Assembly: GCF_034067285.1 (NCBI RefSeq)
Contig: NZ_CP139286.1
Span: 2,232,001 to 2,296,000, forward strand
Reading direction: 5' to 3'
Length of the DNA stretch: 64,000 nucleotides
From: Acinetobacter pittii
GTDB taxonomy: Bacteria; Pseudomonadota; Gammaproteobacteria; Pseudomonadales; Moraxellaceae
A program made the position numbers and the translations under genes. Each line of letters starts with the position of its first letter. Within the stretch, counting starts at the first letter, position 1. The notes below the pieces were generated by a model that did not search any database, was not told the DNA's origin, and saw nothing but the letters and a program-made list of their open reading frames with translations. Of this stretch, positions 1 to 8,284 are shown in pieces.

Positions 1-12
1 AAGGCTGTCCAT
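1..12 (-). CDS. paaK: Start of probable phenylacetate-CoA ligase (partial)
   Basis: Only four codons (M-D-S-L) lie inside the window; the rest is cut off by the left edge. On the minus strand a good ribosome binding site (GAGGAGAGAGGCG) sits directly before an ATG at 12, about 40 bases after the stop of the thiolase gene. In Acinetobacter paa operons the gene after the thiolase is normally paaK, the ligase that activates phenylacetate to its CoA ester. The identity is inferred from position alone. Confidence 0.4.
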
Positions 13-52
13 CGCCTCTCTCCTCATTATGTAATTTTAAAAACCGTCTGAA

Positions 53-1261
53 TTAATTTAAATTTTCCAAAATCAGTGCGACGCCTTGTCCAACACCCAC
101 ACACATCGTGCAAAGTGCATAGCGTCCACCTCGTTTTTTTAGCTCACGTGTTGCGGTAATCACTAAGCGAGTACCACTCATACCGAGCGGATGTCCTAGC
201 GCAATCGCACCGCCATTTGGGTTAACGCGTTCATCGTCATCTTTTAGACCAAGTTCACGCATACAAGCCAAAGATTGGGCTGCGAATGCTTCATTCAGCT
301 CAATCACATCCATCTGATCTAGCGTTAAACCTGTTTGCTTTAAAATTTTCTGCACAGCCGGAACAGGACCTATACCCATATATTTGGGTTCAACACCTGC
401 ACTTGCAATGCCAATTACGCGTGCTAAAGGTTTTAAACCATGTGTATCTGCAAATTCACGGTTGGTAATGAGCACACATGCGGCACCGTCATTTACACCA
501 GAGGCATTTCCGGCAGTCACCGAGCCGCCTTCTTTTTTAAATGGTGCTTTTAGTTTTGCGAGTGCTTCAAGTGTCGTTTCACGCGGATGTTCATCACGAT
601 TCACAACGTTAACGTTTTTCTTACGATCTACAATCTCGACAGGCAAAATCTCGTCGTTAAAGAAACCGTTTTGTTGTGCCGCAGCCGTTTTTTGTTGACT
701 ACGTAATGCAAACGCATCTTGGTCTTCACGACTAATTTGATATTTTTCAGCTACATTTTCGGCAGTTTCCGGCATGCTGTCAGTGCCGTATTGCGCTTTA
801 AGTTGCTTATTTACAAAGCGCCAGCCAATAGTGGTGTCATAAATTTCAGGTGTACGGCTAAAGGCTTCGGTTGGTTTAGCTTGTACAAATGGCGCGCGGC
901 TCATTGACTCAACACCACCTGCCAACACAAATTGCGCTTCGCCTGCTTTAATTGAGCGCGCCGCAAGTCCCACAGCATCTAAACCAGAAGCACACAGGCG
1001 ATTGACCGTCATCGCTGGCACTCTATCAGGTAAGCCTGCTAGCAGTGTTGCCATGCGTGCAACGTTACGGTTGTCTTCACCTGCTTGGTTGGCACATCCT
1101 AAAAACACTTCGTCTACTGTATTCCACGGTAAGTTCGGGTGTTTATCTTTTAAATATTTGATGGGCAATGCAGCTAAATCATCTGCACGTACTGCACTTA
1201 AGGCACCTGCATATCGTCCAATTGGGGTACGAATAAAATCGCAAATTAAAACGTCTTCCAT
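53..1261 (-). CDS. paaJ: 3-oxoadipyl-CoA / 3-oxo-5,6-dehydrosuberyl-CoA thiolase
   Basis: This 402-residue thiolase carries out the last step of phenylacetate breakdown, splitting 3-oxoadipyl-CoA (and the dehydrosuberyl intermediate) to acetyl-CoA and succinyl-CoA. The nucleophilic Cys lies in [13 protein letters not shown] near residue 90. The C-terminal active site is visible as [14 protein letters not shown] and [10 protein letters not shown]. The length matches PaaJ/PcaF (about 400 residues). The start ATG at 1261 has a GGAGTCAAC ribosome site. It lies just after paaH, as expected for the operon. A pcaF of the beta-ketoadipate pathway would be nearly indistinguishable by sequence; the paa context decides the name. 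Confidence 0.93.
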   Translation of the reverse strand: MEDVLICDFIRTPIGRYAGALSAVRADDLAALPIKYLKDKHPNLPWNTVDEVFLGCANQAGEDNRNVARMATLLAGLPDRVPAMTVNRLCASGLDAVGLAARSIKAGEAQFVLAGGVESMSRAPFVQAKPTEAFSRTPEIYDTTIGWRFVNKQLKAQYGTDSMPETAENVAEKYQISREDQDAFALRSQQKTAAAQQNGFFNDEILPVEIVDRKKNVNVVNRDEHPRETTLEALAKLKAPFKKEGGSVTAGNASGVNDGAACVLITNREFADTHGLKPLARVIGIASAGVEPKYMGIGPVPAVQKILKQTGLTLDQMDVIELNEAFAAQSLACMRELGLKDDDERVNPNGGAIALGHPLGMSGTRLVITATRELKKRGGRYALCTMCVGVGQGVALILENLN

Positions 1262-1273
1262 GTTGACTCCTGA

Positions 1274-2812
1274 TTATGCAAATTCGGTCATATCACGTGA
1301 ATATTGAGTAGCAATGTTTTGAGTTTTCGCTACATATTGCTTGAGGTAGATACTCGCGCGATATTTTTCCTCTCCATACAGTGCATATAAGTTATTTAAG
1401 GTTTGGAGCACATAAGCACCGCCCATTTGTGTCAACCACTGGTAAGGACCTTTAGGATAATTCACTCCATATTTCATGGCATTATCAATATCTTCCAGAC
1501 TCGCAACACCATGTAAACTTGCTTCACAGGCTTCATTAATGAGTAAAGCGATGGTGCGTAAGGTTAACAGTGCCGGATGGTCTTTAATCCACATCACGCT
1601 AATACCAAACTGTGCAAAGTAAGACTCAACTTTAGCGAGGTCACTTGCTTCACAAAGTTCGTTATGACTGAGTACTAAAGCCTCTGCCTGTGCAAAATCA
1701 TGGTGCCAATCCATTAAAACTACTTTACGGCTTAGGTAATGAATATTGGCAGACTCACCTTGGCTCAAACGTAAGTCGATATCATCAATTTGAAGAATAT
1801 TGTCATCACTCGCAGATCCGCTTTTTAAGCCTAAACGCGTTAAAAAAGCAGGTAGCTGAGACCAAGTTCCTTTGAGCTGAATATGGACATCAACTGGTTT
1901 GACAGTCACAGTTTGAGGTTGAAAAGTCTCGTACTGATTTTTTTCGTTATAGCTATAAAAACCCTGTTTTGACTTACGCCCCCAAGCGCCTGCATCGACC
2001 AATTCTTTTTGAATCAGGCTTGGGCGGTAGCGTGGCTCGTAAAAAAACTCTTGATAAACGCTTTGTGTCACCGAAAAGTTAACATCTTGCCCAATGAGGT
2101 CTGTCAGTTCACACGGTCCCATCGCGAAACCGCCACACTGCTTTAAGGCATAGTCTAGCTGGTCATAGCTGGTGACTTGTTCTTGCAGTGCTCTAAAGCC
2201 TTCTGCATAAAACGGACGTGCAATTCGGTTCACAATAAAACCAGGAGTTGACTTGGTGAGTACCGGAATTTTTTTCCAGCCAATCATCAAGTTTTTTAAA
2301 GCCAAACATAAGCTGTTTGGGGTTTTTAAGCCTTGTACAATTTCAACCAGTTTCATGACTGGTGCAGGATTAAAAAAGTGTAAGCCGACCACACGCTCAG
2401 GGTGAGCAATGCCCGCCGAAATTGCAGTCACTGAAATTGAAGATGTGTTACTTGCAAAAATGGTTTGCGCACTACAAATTTCAGCAAGTTGCTTAAATAA
2501 AGACTGTTTAACTTCTTTTTTCTCAACAACCGCTTCAATAACCAAGTCAGCATCACGTAGTGCTTCAACTTGATTCACCACCGTTAACCGCGCTAAGGCT
2601 TCATCAGCTTGCTGTTGTGTAAGCTTGCTCTTTTCAACTAGCTTTTTAAACGTCTGCTCCAAGCCCTCAACTGCTTGTTGTGCTTTTTGAGCGTCCAGAT
2701 CATATAAAACGGTCGAGTGCCCATTAACGATGGCTAACTGGGCAATGCCGATGCCCATGGTGCCAGAACCAATGACGGCAATTCGGGCACGAGATAAGTC
2801 TAAATCTGTCAT
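1274..2812 (-). CDS. paaH: 3-hydroxyacyl-CoA dehydrogenase (3-hydroxyadipyl-CoA)
   Basis: A 512-residue NAD-dependent dehydrogenase that oxidises 3-hydroxyadipyl-CoA to 3-oxoadipyl-CoA. The N-terminal Rossmann motif is AVIGSGTMGIGIAQ (about residues 12-25), followed by the family signature VVGLHFFNPAPVMKLVEIV and the junction PGFIVNRIARPFYAEG. It has two C-terminal 3HCDH domains (about 190-290 and 400-500), the usual double arrangement of PaaH proteins of about 500 residues, longer than the 285-residue single-domain type. It starts 2 bases after the paaG stop, so the two are almost certainly translated from the same message. Confidence 0.93.
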   Translation of the reverse strand: MTDLDLSRARIAVIGSGTMGIGIAQLAIVNGHSTVLYDLDAQKAQQAVEGLEQTFKKLVEKSKLTQQQADEALARLTVVNQVEALRDADLVIEAVVEKKEVKQSLFKQLAEICSAQTIFASNTSSISVTAISAGIAHPERVVGLHFFNPAPVMKLVEIVQGLKTPNSLCLALKNLMIGWKKIPVLTKSTPGFIVNRIARPFYAEGFRALQEQVTSYDQLDYALKQCGGFAMGPCELTDLIGQDVNFSVTQSVYQEFFYEPRYRPSLIQKELVDAGAWGRKSKQGFYSYNEKNQYETFQPQTVTVKPVDVHIQLKGTWSQLPAFLTRLGLKSGSASDDNILQIDDIDLRLSQGESANIHYLSRKVVLMDWHHDFAQAEALVLSHNELCEASDLAKVESYFAQFGISVMWIKDHPALLTLRTIALLINEACEASLHGVASLEDIDNAMKYGVNYPKGPYQWLTQMGGAYVLQTLNNLYALYGEEKYRASIYLKQYVAKTQNIATQYSRDMTEFA

Positions 2813-2814
2813 GC

Positions 2815-3606
2815 TTAGCGCCCTTTAAAATTTGGTTCACGTTTATTCATAAAGGCTTGTACCCCTTCACGATAATCTTCTGAACGACCCGCAATACGTT
2901 GTAAATCACGCTCTAACACCATTTGCTCATCAAAGGTGTTGTTGCTTGATTGATGAATGGCTTTTTTAATGAGAGATAGACCAAAAGTAGGCTGTTTCGC
3001 TAAACGTTCCGCGAGTTCAGTCACTTTTGCTTTAAGCTCAGCGTCTTCAACCACATCCCAAATCATGCCCCATTCTTTTGCGGTTTCTGCTGGGAGCTTG
3101 TCACCTAACAAAGTTAAGCCCATCGCACGCGCATGGCCTACAGCACGTGGTAAAAACCATGTACCAGCCGAATCTGGAACCAAACCTAGGCGGCAAAATG
3201 CTTGTACAAAGTTTGCCGATTTAGCTGCAATCACCAAGTCACACGCTAGTGCAATATTTGCCCCTGCACCTGCTGCCACACCATTTACGGCGCAAATCAC
3301 AGGCTTTGGCATATTTACAATCGTTTTAATGAGCGGGTTATAGTAAGTTTCAATGGAATATCCTAAATCTGGAGCTTCAGCATTTGGGTCAACTACACGA
3401 TCACCTAAATCTTGCCCTGCACAAAAGCCGCGACCTTCACCACTAATCACCACACAGCGAACATCCGGATTTTTAGTCCACAGGTTTAAAACCTCAGCCA
3501 CTTCACGGTGCATATCAACGTTAAAGCTATTTAGTGCTTTTGGGCGGTTAAATGTTAGGTAGCCAACACCATTTTTTTCTTCAGCAATAATATTTTGATA
3601 GTCCAT
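2815..3606 (-). CDS. paaG: 2-(1,2-epoxy-1,2-dihydrophenyl)acetyl-CoA isomerase
   Basis: A 263-residue crotonase-fold enzyme. In the paa pathway PaaG converts the ring epoxide to the seven-membered oxepin-CoA and also shifts double bonds later on. Crotonase features are the N-terminal VGYLTFNRPKALNSFN, the oxyanion-hole segment GRGFCAGQDL near residue 60 and the second loop AVNGVAAGAGANIALACD near 110. The chosen ATG at 3606 shares a base with the paaF stop (TGATG) and is preceded by GAGGTGAG; a GTG one codon upstream is a less likely start. The residue pattern GQDLGDR fits PaaG better than a general hydratase. Confidence 0.9.
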   Translation of the reverse strand: MDYQNIIAEEKNGVGYLTFNRPKALNSFNVDMHREVAEVLNLWTKNPDVRCVVISGEGRGFCAGQDLGDRVVDPNAEAPDLGYSIETYYNPLIKTIVNMPKPVICAVNGVAAGAGANIALACDLVIAAKSANFVQAFCRLGLVPDSAGTWFLPRAVGHARAMGLTLLGDKLPAETAKEWGMIWDVVEDAELKAKVTELAERLAKQPTFGLSLIKKAIHQSSNNTFDEQMVLERDLQRIAGRSEDYREGVQAFMNKREPNFKGR

Positions 3607-4379
3607 CACTCACCTCTAAACACTGGCTTTCTTTTCTCAAAGAAAGCATTAATCCCTTCGTTTCGATCTTTTGTAGCCGCCAGCCAGACAAAGTTTTGAC
3701 GTTCAAACTTGAGTCCCTGACTTAAAGTCGTTTCATGAATACTTTTAATTGATTGTTTAATCACGCGAATCGCTAAAGGCGCTTGTTTGGCAATTTTGGC
3801 TGCAAGTTGAACCGCATATTCAACGGTTAATTCAGTCGGCACCACTTGACTACAAATGCCGTGTTGCTCCGCCTGTTTTGCCGAAATCATTTCACCAGTC
3901 ATGGCCCAGCGCATGGTGAGCTGTTGCCCTACCAAGCGCGCTAAACGCTGTGTTCCACCTGCACCGGGTAACATACCAAGGCCAATTTCAGGTAAAGCAA
4001 AACGGGCATTTTCACCACAAATCACCATATCTGAATGCAAAACCAGCTCAAACCCAGCGCCTAAGGCATAGCCATTTACTGCGGTGATCAGCGGCTTACT
4101 AAACGCATCAATCTTTTGCCAAAGCTTCGGGCGAATATCGAGTTGCAAAGACACGGCGTCCATTGCAGCCAACTCACTAAGATCTGCTCCAGCTGCAAAG
4201 CACTGAGCGTTACCTGTTAAAACCACCACTTTGACTTGAGCATTATGTTCAGCTTCTTCGAGCAACTCACACAAACACTGCAATGTTGCATTGTTTAAAG
4301 CATTTCTTTTTTCTGGACGGTTTAGGGTTAATAACAAAACACCGTCAGTTGCTGTGCTGGCTTTGATTAACTCTTGCAT
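3606..4379 (-). CDS. paaF: 2,3-dehydroadipyl-CoA hydratase
   Basis: A 257-residue enoyl-CoA hydratase family protein that hydrates 2,3-dehydroadipyl-CoA to 3-hydroxyadipyl-CoA. Crotonase motifs seen are LLTLNRPEKRNALNN, the oxyanion region CFAAGADLSELA, and the Glu-containing loops NGYALGAGFELVLHSD and ALPEIGLGMLPGAGGTQRL. The last carries the conserved catalytic Glu of true hydratases, which supports PaaF over PaaG. It starts 8 bases after the paaE stop and overlaps paaG by one base. Length matches the family (255-260). Confidence 0.9.
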   Translation of the reverse strand: MQELIKASTATDGVLLLTLNRPEKRNALNNATLQCLCELLEEAEHNAQVKVVVLTGNAQCFAAGADLSELAAMDAVSLQLDIRPKLWQKIDAFSKPLITAVNGYALGAGFELVLHSDMVICGENARFALPEIGLGMLPGAGGTQRLARLVGQQLTMRWAMTGEMISAKQAEQHGICSQVVPTELTVEYAVQLAAKIAKQAPLAIRVIKQSIKSIHETTLSQGLKFERQNFVWLAATKDRNEGINAFFEKRKPVFRGE

Positions 4380-4387
4380 GACAGCCT

Positions 4388-5449
4388 CTACTCATCAAAA
4401 CTCAAACGAACATTTGGGCCTTTTGGTAAGGTTTGACAGCTAAGCACATAGCCCTTTTCAACTTCATCTTTTTCAAGACTATAGTTCAGGAACATATCGA
4501 CTTCACCAGAAATAACTTTACAACGACAAGTCGCACACACCCCACCTTTACAGGCATACGGTAAGTCAGCACCCGCACGTAAAGCCGCATCAAGAATACT
4601 TTCATCGTCTTGAGCCACAGAAACAATCAGCTCACGACCATCTAAAATGATGTTTACCTTTTCTTCTTTACGATTTGCATCCGCTTCAACACTACGTTTA
4701 CGCGCTTGTCCCGTATGGAAACGTTCGGTGTGAATTCGCACTTTTGCAATACCAAAGTTCGGCAAGGTGCTTTCTACAGCATTCATCATTTCGTCTGGAC
4801 CACAGGCAAACACATGGTCAAAACTCGTTTCAAGCACTTCAAAATCAAAAAGTTGTTTTAGCTTTTCTTCATCAATACGACCATTCATCAGTTCACTATC
4901 GTTGAACTCACGAGAAAAAATATTGATGAGTTGAAAGCGTTCTTTAAACTGATCTTTCAAATCCATAATTTGCTCGGCAAACATGGTCTGTTTCCATGAG
5001 CGATTGCCATAGAGCAACGTAAATTTAGCTTCAGGCTGTTCAAATAAAACTTGCTTAACAATTGATAAAATTGGAGTAATACCACTACCTGCAGCAACAC
5101 CTAAATAGTTTTGCCCGCCGATTTTGGCTGCTTTTTGAAAAAACACACCTTGTGGTGGCATGACTTCAAGCACATCACCTACTTTTAAATGATCATTGGC
5201 CCAGTTTGAAAATTGACCCTGATCAATTTTTTTAACCGCAATACTGATGTCTTCTTTGCCTGCATAGCTACAAATTGAATAACAACGGCGGATTTCACCC
5301 GCTTCGGTTAAATGGCGAATGGTTAAGTGTTGACCAGGTTGAAATTGAAATTGTTCTTGTTGTTCAGGTACAACGTCAAATGCAATACAAATTGCCTGAT
5401 CGGTTTGCGGTGTAATACTTTTTACTTTTAATGGTACAAATTGGCTCAT
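4388..5449 (-). CDS. paaE: Phenylacetyl-CoA epoxidase reductase subunit
   Basis: A 353-residue flavin and iron-sulfur reductase that passes electrons from NADPH to the di-iron centre of the PaaABC monooxygenase. The N-terminal ferredoxin-reductase-like domain has RRCYSICSYAG (flavin binding, about residue 55) and GVAAGSGITPILSI (nucleotide binding, about 120). The C-terminal plant-type ferredoxin domain has CKGGVCATCRCKV near residue 300 and a further Cys in VLSCQ, giving four cluster ligands. The domain order and length are those of PaaE. It follows paaD with a 23-base gap. Confidence 0.94.
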   Translation of the reverse strand: MSQFVPLKVKSITPQTDQAICIAFDVVPEQQEQFQFQPGQHLTIRHLTEAGEIRRCYSICSYAGKEDISIAVKKIDQGQFSNWANDHLKVGDVLEVMPPQGVFFQKAAKIGGQNYLGVAAGSGITPILSIVKQVLFEQPEAKFTLLYGNRSWKQTMFAEQIMDLKDQFKERFQLINIFSREFNDSELMNGRIDEEKLKQLFDFEVLETSFDHVFACGPDEMMNAVESTLPNFGIAKVRIHTERFHTGQARKRSVEADANRKEEKVNIILDGRELIVSVAQDDESILDAALRAGADLPYACKGGVCATCRCKVISGEVDMFLNYSLEKDEVEKGYVLSCQTLPKGPNVRLSFDE

Positions 5450-5472
5450 GGCTGATTTCCTTATCTAAAGAC

Positions 5473-5973
5473 TTAAATACATTTGAAGTAATCAAAAGGC
5501 TCAAGACAGTCCTGACATTTATAAAGTGCTTTACAGGCGGTAGAACTAAACTCTGTTAACAGTCGGGTATGTCGGCTTTTACAACGTGGACACTCGACAC
5601 CATCATTTAAATGAACGTGAGTTCCACACTGATGCGCCAACCCTTCAGGTGGTGCAATGCCATAAACTTGCAGTTTCTTTTTCCCTGCTTCAGACATCCA
5701 GTCCGTGGTCCATGCTTCTGACAAATCGACCATGACTTTGACTGGTGTCAAAGCTTCTGCGGTAAAGGCTTCAGCAATTTGTGCTTTCAACATATCTGTT
5801 GCTGGACAACCGCTATATGTCGGGGTTAAACGAACAATAATTTCTTGTTGATCGTTAATCTCTACACCACGGATCATCCCCAAATCGACAACCGATAAAA
5901 CCGGAATTTCAGGGTCACTGACCGTTTGTAGAACATCCCAACATTGGTCGATGCAATGACGAATCATTTGCAT
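5473..5973 (-). CDS. paaD: PaaD, iron-sulfur maturation factor for the phenylacetyl-CoA epoxidase
   Basis: A 166-residue protein of the MIP18/SufT-like family. The N-terminal DUF59 part has VSDPEIPVLSVVDLGMI and TPTYSGCPATDM. The C-terminal extension carries paired cysteines (ECPRC, YKCQDC) plus nearby Cys and His, probably a zinc ribbon. PaaD is required for activity of the epoxidase and is thought to help mature its metal centres. The ATG at 5973 has a near-perfect ribosome site, AGGAGGTGAGCC. It lies between paaC and paaE, the standard order. Confidence 0.9.
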   Translation of the reverse strand: MQMIRHCIDQCWDVLQTVSDPEIPVLSVVDLGMIRGVEINDQQEIIVRLTPTYSGCPATDMLKAQIAEAFTAEALTPVKVMVDLSEAWTTDWMSEAGKKKLQVYGIAPPEGLAHQCGTHVHLNDGVECPRCKSRHTRLLTEFSSTACKALYKCQDCLEPFDYFKCI

Positions 5974-5989
5974 GGCTCACCTCCTTGTC

Positions 5990-6745
5990 TTACCAGGTCA
6001 TTCCCGGATAAGTTCTTTGAATACATTGCATTTCAGCCAACAAATAACCCAAATGCTCGGTATGCAATCCTTGTTTCGCACCACGGCGATAAGCATCGTT
6101 CACAGCAACATTTAATTCAAAACGCTTAAGCTCATCTGCAATGATTTGGTTCCATTGTTCTTTTTCATTTGAAAAATCTGGAATCACACCTTCTGCAACT
6201 AATGCTTGTTCGTCTGCACTCAGTTCAAATAACTCAGCGGTAAAGCGCCATAAATTATTTAAACCGTCTTGTACACGTTGATGCGCTTCATCTGTGCTTA
6301 AACTTAAACGCTCCATCCAGCTTGTCGAAAAGCGGATGTGATACTTCACTTCTTTTAAAGATTTCACAGCAAGCGCGCTTAATTCAGGAAGTGAACTCTG
6401 CGTTAAAGCAGTAAATAAATGAAGATGATAATGATCCATCAACCACTGGCGTACGATCGTTTGTGCAAAGTCACCATTCGGCTGTTCACACAACAAGAGG
6501 TTTAAAAACTCACGTTCTATACGGAAATACGCAAGTTGGTCTTCATCACGTTGAGCTTCATCATATTGACCAGCCAAAGTCAGAAAGTTTCTTGCCTGAC
6601 CCAACAAGTCCAAGCCGATATTTGCTAAGGCAATATCAATTTCTAGCTCAGGTGCATGCCCGCACCATTCAGCCAAACGCTGAGATAAAACCAGTTGACT
6701 GTCGCCAATATGTAATAAGAATTTAGATAAAACTGAATGATTCAT
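5990..6745 (-). CDS. paaC: Phenylacetyl-CoA epoxidase structural subunit
   Basis: A 251-residue ferritin-like helical protein, partner of PaaA in the epoxidase core. It has the family opening with GDSQLVLSQRLAEWCGHAPE and ANIGLDLLGQARNFL, followed by the region with EVKYHIRFSTSWMERL. PaaC keeps the ferritin fold but is not the main catalytic subunit. Length agrees with the family (about 248). It is preceded by AAGGGGAATGGCAA before the ATG and starts 12 bases after the paaB stop. Confidence 0.92.
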   Translation of the reverse strand: MNHSVLSKFLLHIGDSQLVLSQRLAEWCGHAPELEIDIALANIGLDLLGQARNFLTLAGQYDEAQRDEDQLAYFRIEREFLNLLLCEQPNGDFAQTIVRQWLMDHYHLHLFTALTQSSLPELSALAVKSLKEVKYHIRFSTSWMERLSLSTDEAHQRVQDGLNNLWRFTAELFELSADEQALVAEGVIPDFSNEKEQWNQIIADELKRFELNVAVNDAYRRGAKQGLHTEHLGYLLAEMQCIQRTYPGMTW

Positions 6746-6757
6746 TTGCCATTCCCC

Positions 6758-7048
6758 TTACATGTGCTCAATGCCATCTGGGATATGGTAAAAAGTCGGG
6801 TGACGATAAACCTTGTCTAAAGAAGGATCGAAAAATTCAGCTTTTTCATCTGGCTGTGATGATTTAATCAGTTCAGAACGAACTACCCAAATGCTAATTC
6901 CTTCATTACGGCGTGTATAAACATCACGAGCATGTTGCAGTGCGATTTCATCATCAGGTGCTCTTAAGCTGCCTACATGACGGTGGCTTAAGCCTTGTTT
7001 ACTACGTACAAATACTTCGTAGAGCGACCAGTTGTTTTTATCTTCCAT
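6758..7048 (-). CDS. paaB: Phenylacetyl-CoA epoxidase subunit PaaB
   Basis: A small (96-residue) subunit of the multicomponent epoxidase, thought to bridge PaaAC assemblies. The recognisable core is WSLYEVFVRSKQGLSHRHVG followed by a segment with NALQHARDVYTRR-like spacing. Two in-frame ATGs exist; the one at 7048 is chosen because GAGGAAATCAAA precedes it at a proper distance and gives the family length (about 95), while the ATG at 7072 adds eight residues without a clear ribosome site. It follows paaA by about 30 bases. Confidence 0.9.
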   Translation of the reverse strand: MEDKNNWSLYEVFVRSKQGLSHRHVGSLRAPDDEIALQHARDVYTRRNEGISIWVVRSELIKSSQPDEKAEFFDPSLDKVYRHPTFYHIPDGIEHM

Positions 7049-7080
7049 TTTGATTTCCTCAAATTTTTCCATAAATCTTG

Positions 7081-8019
7081 TTAAGCCACTTTGTTTGCTT
7101 CAAGCTGCTGCTTTTTCGCGTAGACCACTGCTGCATCACGAACCCATTTGCCGTTTTCCCATGCTTTACGGCGTGCTTCGATACGCTCGTGATTACATGG
7201 TCCACGTCCGGCAATCACTTCATTAAATTCGTGCCAGTCAATCTCGCCAAACTCATAGTGGCCTGTTTCTTCATTGAACTTTAAATCTGGGTCCGGCACT
7301 TCTAAGCCAAGCTGCAACACTTGTGGCACAGTGTTATCAACGAACTTTTGACGTAATTCATCGTTACTAAAACGTTTGATTTTCCACGCCATGCTTTGTG
7401 CGCTGTTTGGAGAATGCTCATCACTTGGGCCAAACATCATGAGTGCTGGCCACCAGTAGCGATTTACTGCATCTTGTGCCATCTGCTTTTGTTCCGGTGT
7501 ACCGTTTGCCAAAGCCATCATGGCTTCAAAACCTTGGCGTTGGTGGAAACTTTCTTCTTTACAAATACGTACCATTGCACGTGCATATGGCCCGTAAGAG
7601 GTACGGCAAAGTGCAACTTGGTTCACAATGGCTGCCCCATCGACAAGCCAGCCAATTGCAGCAACATCTGCCCAAGTCAAAGTTGGGTAGTTAAAGATTG
7701 ATGAGTATTTCATTTTCCCATCAATCAATTTTTCCATCATGTCATCACGGTCAGCGCCTAAAGTTTCTGCTGCGCTATACAAATACAAACCATGACCCGC
7801 TTCATCTTGTACTTTCGCCAATAAAACTGCTTTACGTTTTAAAGTTGGCGCACGAGTAATCCAGTTCCCTTCAGGCAACATACCTACAATTTCAGAATGG
7901 CCATGTTGCCCGATTTGACGAATCAATGTTTTGCGATAGGCATCAGGCATTTGATCCTTAGCCTCGATCGTAATTTCATTGGCAATATTTTGTTCAAATT
8001 TCTGGTAGTTGTTTTCCAT
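7081..8019 (-). CDS. paaA: Phenylacetyl-CoA epoxidase catalytic subunit
   Basis: A 312-residue di-iron oxygenase subunit that puts one oxygen atom onto the ring of phenylacetyl-CoA. Ferritin-like ligand segments are visible: [20 protein letters not shown] and [17 protein letters not shown]. These supply the EXXH-type Glu and His ligands. The ATG at 8019 is preceded by AGGGAATGAAAG; an in-frame start 21 codons upstream would give an unlikely hydrophobic extension and is rejected. It is the first gene of the operon, facing the divergent paaZ across 265 bases. Confidence 0.94.
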   Translation of the reverse strand: MENNYQKFEQNIANEITIEAKDQMPDAYRKTLIRQIGQHGHSEIVGMLPEGNWITRAPTLKRKAVLLAKVQDEAGHGLYLYSAAETLGADRDDMMEKLIDGKMKYSSIFNYPTLTWADVAAIGWLVDGAAIVNQVALCRTSYGPYARAMVRICKEESFHQRQGFEAMMALANGTPEQKQMAQDAVNRYWWPALMMFGPSDEHSPNSAQSMAWKIKRFSNDELRQKFVDNTVPQVLQLGLEVPDPDLKFNEETGHYEFGEIDWHEFNEVIAGRGPCNHERIEARRKAWENGKWVRDAAVVYAKKQQLEANKVA

Positions 8020-8284
8020 TCTTTCATTCCCTGTAGGCATCACCCTTAAATCTATTTTTCGATACACCAAAAACAAAGTCAATCACTTTTTTAGTATCAA
8101 ATTAAATACAACCAATAATTTGAAATTAAATATTTGAAATTACTAGATTTAAATCAATTGTAAAAAACCTTTTTACTTTTACAAATCAAAATAAAGTTGA
8201 CTTTTTGACAAATTAATCTGAAATTATGAATCATATTTTTGCATTTTTTATAATTGATGTATCACATAAAAAAGGAGTTTGGTC
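8020..8284. promoter_or_regulatory. paaA-paaZ divergent promoter region with repeats
   Basis: This AT-rich gap must hold the promoters of both paa transcripts. Two direct copies of TTTGAAATTA start at 8119 and 8133 (14 bases apart). An inverted repeat, TTGTAAAA (8158-8165) and TTTTACAA (8177-8184), lies nearer the middle. A TTGACT/TTGACA stretch is at about 8192-8209. A clear paaZ ribosome site, AAGGAG, is at 8271-8276. Which of these binds a Paa regulator is not known; no paaX or TetR-type regulator gene is in the window. Confidence 0.5.

Noticed and set aside
384..698. Plus-strand frame inside the thiolase gene
   Set aside because: It lies wholly within paaJ on the other strand and has biased, motif-free composition; many similar shadow frames in paa and tss genes were left out for the same reason.
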